Below are positions 35,417 to 43,274 of a stretch of 64,000 bases of DNA, piece by piece. Under the pieces are notes generated by a model. That model did no database searches. It had not been told where the DNA came from and saw nothing but the letters and a program-made list of their open reading frames with translations. Position 1 is the stretch's first letter. Each line of letters starts with the position of its first letter. The DNA is from Planctomycetota bacterium (lineage in GTDB: Bacteria; Planctomycetota; UBA1135; JADKAF01), in assembly GCA_016719295.1 (NCBI GenBank), contig JADKAF010000001.1:6758001-6822000 (forward strand). Direction: 5' to 3'. A program made the position numbers and the translations under genes.

Positions 35417-36801
35417 GCCTTCATCGCGCGCGGATAGCGCCCCTCATCCCTCTCGCCTTCGTCGCCGCGCTCGCGAGCTGCGTGAGCGAACCCGTCGCGC
35501 CCGCGGTCGCTCCGCGGCTCGAATCCTGGCGCTTCGAGGAAGCGCCGCTCGGGAGCTTGGTTCAGGAGGCGCCCGAGGGAGAGGAGAGCGCGCCGGACTC
35601 GGTGCCCGGTATGAATCCCGACCTGGGCGCGCAGCGCGTGCGCACCATGCTCCCCGGCAATCGCATCCGCCGCGCCGACGGATCGGTAGAGCTCTACTAC
35701 CTCGTTCCCTACGTCGACGAGAAGGCTCCCGCTCTGAGCTTCAAGGGCTTCCTTGCGGGCCACTACATCGGTCTCATCGAGCGCTGGTGCGTGCACCAAC
35801 CGTCGCCGGATGGTCCGGCGGTGCTGTACACCTCGGATCCCGCGGCTGCCGCTGCGGTGGTCCCTCCGCAGCGCGCCGTGCTGCTCGAGGCCGCGGATCT
35901 CGCGGACAAGGCCTACACCTCGACGGCGGATCTCTCCAGCTTCGGTCCACTCGGCCTCTATCCAGGCTTCGGCGCACTCTCGATCCCGATGACCGAGGCG
36001 ATCCACGCCACAGGCCATCCCGAGGACATCGACGCGCTCGAGGCCTTCTTGCGGGCCTTCGTCGTCGATGTCGATCAGATCGAGATCACCGCGCGCGTGG
36101 TCGAGGCGGCGCTCGTCGATCTCACCGACCTCGGCGCAGCCACGAATATCGAGTTCGTGGGGGGCGGCAATCGCTTCTTCCGCGGCTTGGATGCGAGCCT
36201 GCCCAACCAGACTTCGTTGGGCGGTGTGTTCACGCTCAAAGGCATCCAGAGCGACTACGAGATGGAATCCACGATGCAGTGGCTGCGCCAGCGCACGGGC
36301 GTCAAGTTCCTCTCGCAGCCGCGCATCCTCATGCGCAACGGCTCGGCGGCGGCCCTCGTACGCGGGGACAAGGTCCCGGTGCAGACGGTCGTCGCGGTCT
36401 CGAGCAACAACGTCGTGTCGACGGGCATCAGCTACGTGGACGTGGGGCTCCAGCTCAAGATCGCGGCCTTCGCGTTCGGGCGCGACGCGGTGTTCCTCGA
36501 CGTGGAGATCCAGAACGGCGCGATCACCGGCTTCGCGACCCTCGGCTCGGTCACGAACCCGGTCATCACCCAGCGCGTCGCGCGAACCTCGGTCACCTTG
36601 AAGCAGGGCGAGTCACTGGTGATCGGCGGCCTCATCGTGCAAGCGACGGAAGAGCGCGTCTCCAAGGTCCCGATCCTCGGCGACATCCCGCTGCTCGGCA
36701 TCTTCTTCCGCTCGACCTTCGAGTCGGAGTCGCTGGCGGAGGTGAACTTCATCTTCACGCCGCGGGTCGCGGCCGGCGGGGGCGCGGTGGTCGAGGGCTG
36801 A
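35413..36801 (+). CDS. Secretin-like lipoprotein, copy 2
   Basis: The ATG overlaps the stop of the first secretin gene (ATGA). The 462-residue product begins with a lipoprotein signal ending in ALASC. The C-terminal half is a secretin core: FLSQPRILMRNGSAAALVRG, TLKQGESLVIGGLI, KVPILGDIPLLGIFF and NFIFTPRV. The N-terminal half has little similarity to classic N domains. It is clearly related to copy 1 in the core yet diverged, so this looks like an old tandem duplication or a hetero-oligomeric pair. A GspK-like gene follows 51 bases later, which points to a type II-like secretion or pilus assembly. Confidence 0.88.
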   Translation: MSLHRARIAPLIPLAFVAALASCVSEPVAPAVAPRLESWRFEEAPLGSLVQEAPEGEESAPDSVPGMNPDLGAQRVRTMLPGNRIRRADGSVELYYLVPYVDEKAPALSFKGFLAGHYIGLIERWCVHQPSPDGPAVLYTSDPAAAAAVVPPQRAVLLEAADLADKAYTSTADLSSFGPLGLYPGFGALSIPMTEAIHATGHPEDIDALEAFLRAFVVDVDQIEITARVVEAALVDLTDLGAATNIEFVGGGNRFFRGLDASLPNQTSLGGVFTLKGIQSDYEMESTMQWLRQRTGVKFLSQPRILMRNGSAAALVRGDKVPVQTVVAVSSNNVVSTGISYVDVGLQLKIAAFAFGRDAVFLDVEIQNGAITGFATLGSVTNPVITQRVARTSVTLKQGESLVIGGLIVQATEERVSKVPILGDIPLLGIFFRSTFESESLAEVNFIFTPRVAAGGGAVVEG

Positions 36802-36852
36802 GCCGCCCCAGCCCCACTAGGGGGCTCGTCGCTGGATCCAGGATCGGGGAAG

Positions 36853-38667
36853 ATGCTCCGGCGCCCCCAGGTCGCTGGGCGCTCGCCATCGCTTGGCTCG
36901 GAGCTCTACCTCATGCTCGTCCTCGATCCGCGCCGCTGCGTACCCCGCTCGGTCCCCCTCGGCTCCGCAGCTACCGAGGGCGGCTATGCGCTGATCCTGT
37001 CGGTGATGATCATCCTGCTCCTGACGGCGATCCTGATGCCGCTCCTCTTCGAGGTTCAGCGCGAGTCACAAGTCACGTCGAACACGCGCGCGATGCGCCA
37101 CATGGAGATGGCGGCCCGCGGCGCGCTGAGGGAAGCGCTCGACGTGCTCGCCGACGACTTCCCCGAGGAGGAATCGTCCGCGGCGCAAGGGGCGCAGGGG
37201 GGGCTCGGCGGGCTGGGCAACATGAGCGCGCAGGGCGCGGCGACCGCGGGGGGCACGGGCGAGGAAGAGGCCGAGGAACCGCCGCACGACAGCATGAACT
37301 CGCAGAGCCTCTCCTACCATCGGCGCAGCTTGCGCCGTGAAGCCGCACTCAGCCTCGACGACCGCATCCCCGAGTGGGTCATCGCGGAATCGGCGAACTC
37401 CGACTCCTACGAGCGCGACAGCGTCCGGGTGAAGACCTACGTCTACATCGAGGACGAGAACCGCAAGTACAACCTGCTGAACCTGGCCCACCCGAAGCAA
37501 GACCTCGCCGAGCAGGCCCTGGAGCAGGTGGAGCGGCTGCTCACCTGGGTGCGCGAGGACCGCCTCGACGCCGGGCTGGAGGCGGACTTCGATCCGCGTC
37601 TGGTCGCGCGCGCGTTCCAAGAATGGATGACCAACGACCTCTATCGCTCCGTCGATGGCGAGCTCTATCAGCGGCCGCTGCTGCTCTCGAACAAGCGCAA
37701 GGCCGGCGAGAACGACGCCTCCGACAAGACGACGCTCCCTCTCTCTCTCGACGAGCTGCGCCTCGCGCTCGGCGATCGTGTGCGCCTGCCCTCATCGATC
37801 TGGATCGATCAGCTGGATCAGGAGATCCCGCCGCAAGTGCATCCGGGCCTCGTCTCCCTCGTGACGGTGTACACCTCGCTTCGCGAGGAGCCGATCACCG
37901 AAGATCTCGAGGGGCGCTACATCCCCGACGAGGATCCCGCCGAAGCGGGACGTCCGAGCGCTGGCAGCGCGCGTCGCGCCGGCTCGGGCGATGGCTCGCC
38001 CTCCTCGCAGGTCCAGCCGCCGACCGCATCCGAGGACGCGGTGGCGATGATCAACATCAACACCGCGCCGAAGGCGGTGCTGCTGGCGGTGGCGCCTCCG
38101 GAGCTCGTGCCCGAAGAGGTCATCGACGAGATCCTCGAGTTCCGCACCAAGATCGACGAGGAGAAGATCAAGAAGCAGGAAGAGGAGGAGGCGGAGGAGA
38201 ACCAGTTCTCGACCGGCAAGAGCCGCACCGACGTGATGACGGGGATGGAAGGAGACGAAGCTCCTCCGCTGCAGGCGTTCTCCGGTCTCGAGCTGCTCGA
38301 GGAGAAGATCGAGTCCTTCAAGGCGCTCGATGACAAGGCGAAGCAGGAGTTCCTGAAGTTCTTCGCGGTCACCTCGGACGTCTTCAGCGTGCACGTCACG
38401 GTGATCTGCAACCCGCACGAGACGGCCGACGAGCGCGAGGCCTCGCGCTACTTGGGCGGCGATGCCTCGAGCTCCGCGGACGATCTCTCGAAGCGCTTCC
38501 TCGACACCAAGATCGGTGAGATCGTGAGGCGCTATCGCGCGGTGGTCTGGCGACGCGCGGCGACCGAGGGCGAAGAGCCCGTAGAGTTCGCTTCGATCGT
38601 GCCGTTCGAAGAGCGCTACGAGCGCAAGTTCGCGCTCTGGGAGAACCCGAACAAGGTCGTCTGGTAG
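36853..38667 (+). CDS. GspK-like minor pseudopilin
   Basis: GspK caps the tip of the type II secretion pseudopilus. The 604-residue protein has one prepilin-like hydrophobic segment at about 43-66 (GGYALILSVMIILLLTAILM). The pattern VKTYVYIEDENRKYNLLNL and the helix-hairpin-helix region MININTAPKAVLLAVAPPEL with EEVIDEILEFR are GspK features. It is larger than usual (about 330), with Glu/Gly-rich linkers near 110-140 and a Glu/Lys-rich insert near 440-460. An ATG at 36913 would give a shorter pre-segment, so the start is uncertain. Between it and the secretin gene lies a small stem (AGCCCC with GGGGCT, about 36809-36825). Confidence 0.85.
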   Translation: MLRRPQVAGRSPSLGSELYLMLVLDPRRCVPRSVPLGSAATEGGYALILSVMIILLLTAILMPLLFEVQRESQVTSNTRAMRHMEMAARGALREALDVLADDFPEEESSAAQGAQGGLGGLGNMSAQGAATAGGTGEEEAEEPPHDSMNSQSLSYHRRSLRREAALSLDDRIPEWVIAESANSDSYERDSVRVKTYVYIEDENRKYNLLNLAHPKQDLAEQALEQVERLLTWVREDRLDAGLEADFDPRLVARAFQEWMTNDLYRSVDGELYQRPLLLSNKRKAGENDASDKTTLPLSLDELRLALGDRVRLPSSIWIDQLDQEIPPQVHPGLVSLVTVYTSLREEPITEDLEGRYIPDEDPAEAGRPSAGSARRAGSGDGSPSSQVQPPTASEDAVAMININTAPKAVLLAVAPPELVPEEVIDEILEFRTKIDEEKIKKQEEEEAEENQFSTGKSRTDVMTGMEGDEAPPLQAFSGLELLEEKIESFKALDDKAKQEFLKFFAVTSDVFSVHVTVICNPHETADEREASRYLGGDASSSADDLSKRFLDTKIGEIVRRYRAVVWRRAATEGEEPVEFASIVPFEERYERKFALWENPNKVVW

Positions 38668-38704
38668 GACAGGTCGTCTAGCAGGACTGCCGCCCCACGA
38701 GCGC

Positions 38705-39034
38705 TCAGCGGATCCGGCGAGCCTTCTCTCCCGTGCCGTCGAAGATCGCGTCGAAGAGGCCGCGATGCAGCGCGAACGCCGCGAGCGCCCCTGCGAGCGG
38801 CGCGCCGAACGCGATCGCCGCGAGGACCAGCGGCGGGATCGAAGCCGGCAGGACCGCATCGCCGAGGCGCCAGGCGAGGGTGACGGCGAACGCGACGGCG
38901 AAGAAGAGGCGGAGCTTGCCCGGCTGGGGGGGGCGATCCGGTCGGTGACCAAGATCTCGCCCGGCATTCGCGGTGGGATCGGCGTGGTCGCGCTCGGCGA
39001 GCCTGCCGTCCGATCGTCGGGTTCCTGAGTCCAA
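38705..39034 (-). CDS. Small two-TM membrane protein, hypothetical
   Basis: On the minus strand a TTG at 39034 opens 109 codons. The N-terminal 40 residues are polar and unremarkable. Two hydrophobic segments follow (RLFFAVAFAVTLAW, then PPLVLAAIAFGAPLAGALAA) and a charged tail (FDGTGEKARRIR). The hydrophobic pattern is more protein-like than the plus-strand frames here, and otherwise 38668-39209 would be empty. The start is weak and no family is recognised, so this is a tentative gene. Confidence 0.4.
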   Translation of the reverse strand: MDSGTRRSDGRLAERDHADPTANAGRDLGHRPDRPPQPGKLRLFFAVAFAVTLAWRLGDAVLPASIPPLVLAAIAFGAPLAGALAAFALHRGLFDAIFDGTGEKARRIR

Positions 39035-39209
39035 GACCGAGCTCCTTCGCGGCCGCGAGGACGCAGCCGCCGCTCAAGCTAGCCTTAGGAGCAGCGAGCG
39101 TCAAAGCGCCGTCCGAGCGCGCTCTTGCGTCCGCTGGCTCCGGGAGCTACAGCGGTCGAGGAAGCCCGTCGACTTGAGCCTCGCGGCGCGGTCGGCCCTA
39201 GGAGGATCG

Positions 39210-40418
39210 ATGACCGAACCGCATGCGACCGACGCCACGAGCGGAGCCGAGCTCGCGCTCTCGACCCGCCTCGTGCACATCGGCGAGGACGCTTCCTTCG
39301 GCGCCGGAGTGAGGCCGCTCTCCCCGCCGCTCCATCACGCCGCGATCTGGGAGGCGGAGAGCGCCGAGCTGCTCGGCGAGATCGGCCGAGGCTCCGCCGA
39401 TCGAGCGTTCTACGGGCGCTACGGCCATCCCAATGCGCGGCAGGCCGAGGAAGCCGTCGCGCTGCTCGAGCGCGCGCCTGCCGCGCTGGTCTTCTCGACG
39501 GGCATGTCGGCGCTCACGACGACCTGGGATGCGCTGCTCGCCCCCGGCGATGTCGTCGTCCTGGTCGGGCCGATCTACGGCGGCACCGAGATGGCGGCGA
39601 AGCGCGCCGCGCGCTGGGGCATCGAGATCCGTCGCGCGCCGATCGACGAGCCCGCGAGCTGGCCCGCGCTCTTCCGCGGCGCTCGGCTCGTCCACACCGA
39701 GTCCATCTCCAATCCCACGCTGCGAGTTCCCGACCTCGAGACCGTGGCTCGGGCCGCCCGCGCGGCCGGGGCGCTCTCGATGGTCGATGCGACTTTCGCT
39801 TCGCCGATCCTGCAGCGGCCGCTCGCGCTGGGGATCGACCTCTCGATGCACTCGGCGACGAAGTTCCTCGGAGGCCACAGCGATCTCCTCGGCGGCACGA
39901 TCGCCGGCAGCGCCGAGCTGCTCGCGCGGATCGCGACGGAGCGCAAGATCCTCGGGACGATCCTCGCGCCCGAGCCGAGCTGGCGCCTGCTCCGCTCGAT
40001 CAAGACGCTCGAGCTGCGCATGGCCCGCGTGGAGGCCACGCGTCGCGTCCTCTGCGAGCATCTGCGCACGATCGCCCGCGTGCGTCGCGTCCTCGATCCG
40101 CTGCATCCGAGCCATCCCGATCACGCCGTGGCGGTGCGTCTGCTCCGCGGCGGTGCCGGGGGCATCGTGACCTTCGAGCTCGAGGACGAGCGCGCCGCGG
40201 CCCGCTGCCTGGATCGCCTGCGCCTCTTCCATCGCGCGGCGAGCTTGGGCGGGAGCGAGTCGCTCGCCAGCATGCCCGCGCTCACCTCGCACGCGGCGCT
40301 CACGCCCGAGCAGCTCGTCGCGTCGGGGATCCACGCGGGCTGCATCCGCCTCGCGATCGGCCTCGAGGACGCCGAGGATCTCTGGCGCGACCTGAGGCAA
40401 GCGCTGGAGGTCGTCTGA
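39210..40418 (+). CDS. Cys/Met-metabolism PLP-dependent enzyme (lyase type)
   Basis: A fold-type I PLP enzyme of the cystathionine gamma-synthase/beta-lyase family, 402 residues from an ATG preceded by GGAGGA. Motifs: TRLVHIGED at the front, YGRYGHPNARQAEEAVALLE, the cofactor-phosphate region FSTGMSALTT, and SATKFLGGHSD with the PLP-binding Lys at about 218. The family includes cystathionine beta-lyase, methionine gamma-lyase and related enzymes, and the exact reaction cannot be read here. A second member of the family is at 47904. The next gene, a hydantoinase-B homolog, starts 1 base after the stop, so the two share an operon. Confidence 0.88.
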   Translation: MTEPHATDATSGAELALSTRLVHIGEDASFGAGVRPLSPPLHHAAIWEAESAELLGEIGRGSADRAFYGRYGHPNARQAEEAVALLERAPAALVFSTGMSALTTTWDALLAPGDVVVLVGPIYGGTEMAAKRAARWGIEIRRAPIDEPASWPALFRGARLVHTESISNPTLRVPDLETVARAARAAGALSMVDATFASPILQRPLALGIDLSMHSATKFLGGHSDLLGGTIAGSAELLARIATERKILGTILAPEPSWRLLRSIKTLELRMARVEATRRVLCEHLRTIARVRRVLDPLHPSHPDHAVAVRLLRGGAGGIVTFELEDERAAARCLDRLRLFHRAASLGGSESLASMPALTSHAALTPEQLVASGIHAGCIRLAIGLEDAEDLWRDLRQALEVV

Positions 40419-40419
40419 G

Positions 40420-42008
40420 ATGCCGCTCTCATCGAGACGCCCGGATGCGGTCTCGCTCGAGGTCTTCCAGCACCTCTTCGCCGGTATCGCCGAGGAGATG
40501 GGGGCGAAGCTGCGCAAGTGCGCGTTCTCGCCCAACATCAAGGAGCGGCGGGACTACTCGTGCGCGATCTTCGATGCGCGCGGCCGCCAGCTCGCGCAGG
40601 CGGCGCACATTCCCGTGCACCTGGGCTCGACTCCCGCGAGCGTGCACGCGGCGCTCGCCGCGGTGCAGCGGTGGCAGCGCGGGGACGCGGTGCTGCTGAA
40701 CGACCCCTTCTTCGGCGGCACGCACCTCCCGGACCTGACCTTGGTGTCTCCGGTCTTCTGCTCGCGCCGCTCGAAGGTGCCCGACTTCTTCGTCGTGAAC
40801 CGCGCCCACCACGCCGACATCGGCGGCGCCGAAGCCGGCTCGATGGCCCCCGCGCAGGAGATCTTCGCCGAAGGGCTGCGCATCCCGCCGATCCGCTGGG
40901 TGCGCGCCGGCGCGATCGACGAGGACACCACCGCGCTGATCCTGCTGAACTGCCGCACCCCGCAGGAGCGGCGCGCGGATCTCTTGGCGCAATGGGCGGC
41001 GAATCGCCTCGGCGCCGAGCGGCTGGAGGAGCTGTGGGGCGAGTACGGCGCTCCGGTCGTGCGCGCGCACGCCGAAGCCTTGCGCGAGCACGGCCGGCGC
41101 TCCGTGGCGCAGGTCATCGCCGCGTTGCCCGCCGCCGTCGCGCGCTTCGAGGATGCGCTCGACGACGACGGCTTCGGCCAGCCGCCCGGGCCACAGCTGC
41201 GCGTCGCGATCCAGCGGCGCGGCGAGCGCCTGCGCGTCGATTTCTCGGCGAGCGACCCGCAGATGCGCGGCGGGCTCAACGCGAACCGCGCGATCACGCT
41301 CTCGGCCGTGTTGTACGTCCTGCGCTTGCTGGCTCCCCCGAGGCGCCGACCAACGATGCGGCGCTGGACCTCGTCGACGTGATCACGAGGCCCGGAACGA
41401 TCGTCGATGCGCTGCCGCCCGCAGCGGTCGCAGGCGGCAACGTCGAGACCTCGCAGCGCCTCGTCGACGTGTTGCTCGGCGCGCTCGCGCAGCTGGTGCC
41501 GGAGCGCATCCCCGCGGCCTCCGCGGGCACGATGTGCAATCTCAGCTTCGGTGGCCGGCGCGCCGACGGAAGCGCCTTCACCTACTACGAGACGGTACCC
41601 GGTGGCATGGGCGCGCGCCCCGCGGCTGCCGGGCTCGACGCCGTGCAGACGCACATGACGAACACCCGCAACACGCCCATCGAAGCGCTCGAGCTCGAGC
41701 TCCCGGTGCGCGTCGAGCGCCTGGCCGTGCGATACGGCAGCGGCGGTGCGGGGCGACAGCGCGGAGGTGATGGTCTCGTGAAGCACCTGCGCTTCCTCGT
41801 GCCGGTGCGCGTGGGTCTCATGGCCGAGCGCTTCCTTCGCGCGCCCTACGGCCTCGCCGGTGGAGCCTCGGGGAGCAGCGGGAGCGCGCGGCTGCGGCTC
41901 GCGAGCGGGGGACGCGAGCGCCTCTCCTCGAAGTGGTCCCGCACGCTCGCCGCGGGCGATCTGCTGGAGATCGAGACTCCCGGCGGGGGAGGGTACGGCG
42001 CATCGTGA
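40420..42008 (+). pseudogene. Hydantoinase B / 5-oxoprolinase-like subunit gene with a single-base frameshift
   Basis: HyuB-type subunits take part in ATP-dependent opening of hydantoin or oxoproline rings, normally with a HyuA partner. Frame 1 from the ATG at 40420 shows the family signature: KCAFSPNIKERRDYSCAIFD, HIPVHLGSTPASV, NDPFFGGTHLPDLTLV, then NRAHHADIGG. It runs into junk at about 41340 and stops at 41382. The family sequence resumes exactly in another frame (EAPTNDAALDLVDVITRPGT, then GTMCNLSFGG) and ends at 42008 with GGGGYGAS. One missing C in the run at 41335-41339 would restore a protein of about 529 residues, the normal length. No HyuA gene is in the window. Confidence 0.88.
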
Positions 42009-42445
42009 GCACGAAGCCGTTGGCGTCGCGGCGCGTGGCGCAAGGCGTTCTAGGGATCGCCGCCCTCGTCGGCTTCGCGAGCTGCTCGGCCGGTCCGCGG
42101 ATCGTGGCCTTGGGCGAGATCCCCGAGAGCGAACGCTATGCGCACGCGCGCGCGGCGACCGAGCTCCTCTTCCCGGACCTCGAGCTGCAGGACGCATCCA
42201 GCGGCTGGATCGTCTCCTTGCCGCGCTATGTGGGCGGTGTCGATCGCCGTCGCCTGCGAGCCTATGTGCACGTCTTCGCGGCGACGCGAGAAGGCGCGCG
42301 CGCGGAGATCTGGGTCGAGCGCGAAGTCTTCGCCTCGAAGTGGCTCTTCGGCCTGCTGGGCAGCGAAGGCTGGGTCGTGGATGGTCGCGACGACGACTTC
42401 GAAGAGCGGCTCTACCGGCGCATGACTCCGGATCGCGACGACTGA
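42005..42445 (+). CDS. Small predicted lipoprotein
   Basis: The GTG at 42005 overlaps the end of the hydantoinase-like gene and opens 146 residues. The start RRVAQGVLGIAALVGFASC is a lipoprotein signal. The mature part contains HARAATELLFPDLELQDASS and RLRAYVHVFAATREGARAEI, suggesting a small alpha/beta fold. No family is recognised. It converges with the sigma-like gene on the other strand; the two stops are 22 bases apart. Confidence 0.7.
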   Translation: MSTKPLASRRVAQGVLGIAALVGFASCSAGPRIVALGEIPESERYAHARAATELLFPDLELQDASSGWIVSLPRYVGGVDRRRLRAYVHVFAATREGARAEIWVEREVFASKWLFGLLGSEGWVVDGRDDDFEERLYRRMTPDRDD

Positions 42446-42467
42446 GCGAGGCGCTCGGCGCCTCCGC

Positions 42468-42995
42468 TCAGTAGCCCCGCAGCGCGACGCGCAGACGCGC
42501 GAGCTCGCGCTCGATGCTGCGCCGCGAGACACCGCCGAGACGGTGCAGCGAGCGCTTGTTGATGCGTCCGGAGGTGAGCAGCGAGTCTCCGCGCATCAGG
42601 ATCGCGCCGATGCGCGGAGCGCAGCGGCGCACCGCGCGCCGCAGGTCCTCGCGCTGCAGCTCTTCGCTCGGCTCGAGCTCGCGAGCGCTCACTACCTCCG
42701 GGCATTCCTCCCAGGCGCGGCGGAGCTGGCGTTCGACGACGGCATAGCAGGCGCGCGCGAGCGACTTCACGGCCAAGCGGCGGAGAGCTTCGGGGTTCTC
42801 GTCGGCTCCGCTGCGGCGTGCGCGCGCTTCGAGGAAGTGCAGCAGCGCTTCGCTGCGGATGTCCTCGGCTTCGCGCTGGCACACGCGGTAGGGCAGGCGG
42901 CGCAGGCGCGTCGCGGTCCGGAAGTAGCGCGAGAACAGGGGGCCGAAGATCTCTCCCGCGATGGGCCCGAGGCCCGCTTCTGCATAGCTCTCCAT
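42468..42995 (-). CDS. Sigma-factor-like regulator (divergent ECF-type), tentative
   Basis: The 175-residue product starts at the ATG at 42995 with AGGA ahead of it. Residues about 25-95 resemble sigma region 2 (QREAEDIRSEALLHFLEARA, then LAVKSLARACYAVVERQLRR). The C-terminus has a helix-turn-helix-like stretch (RSLHRLGGVSRRSIERELAR), as region 4 would. The usual region-4 sequence is not conserved, so it may be an atypical sigma factor or a plain DNA-binding protein. It is divergent from the giant ThuA gene, with a 16-base near-palindrome in between, and could control that gene. Confidence 0.6.
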   Translation of the reverse strand: MESYAEAGLGPIAGEIFGPLFSRYFRTATRLRRLPYRVCQREAEDIRSEALLHFLEARARRSGADENPEALRRLAVKSLARACYAVVERQLRRAWEECPEVVSARELEPSEELQREDLRRAVRRCAPRIGAILMRGDSLLTSGRINKRSLHRLGGVSRRSIERELARLRVALRGY

Positions 42996-43067
42996 CGCTC
43001 GATTCCTGCTCCAGGGGGTTGGATGGCAGCCCCGCGGCGGACGGGGGCGATGGGCGGAGTTTATTGC

Positions 43068-43083
43068 GAGTGAACGTTTACTC
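43068..43083. promoter_or_regulatory. 16-base near-perfect palindrome in the divergent region (candidate operator)
   Basis: GAGTGAACGTTTACTC is symmetrical except for one base pair. It sits in the only AT-richer stretch of the 279-base spacer 42996-43274, about 73 bases upstream of the sigma-like start. The rest of the spacer shows no gene. Confidence 0.4.
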
Positions 43084-43274
43084 CAGCGAAATCTGCGACT
43101 TCGTGGGCGCGCCAGGAGATGCGCGGGGCGCGGGACCCGAACCGAAGACGAACGGCGGACGCCGGTCGGCGCCTGAAGTTGCGAGGCCTGGCTCGGAGGG
43201 GTAGGCATGCGCGCGCTCGACTGCGCGGCACCGCGCGAGCCGGGTCTCCGCCTCTTCCGTCCGTCGAGGTCGCC

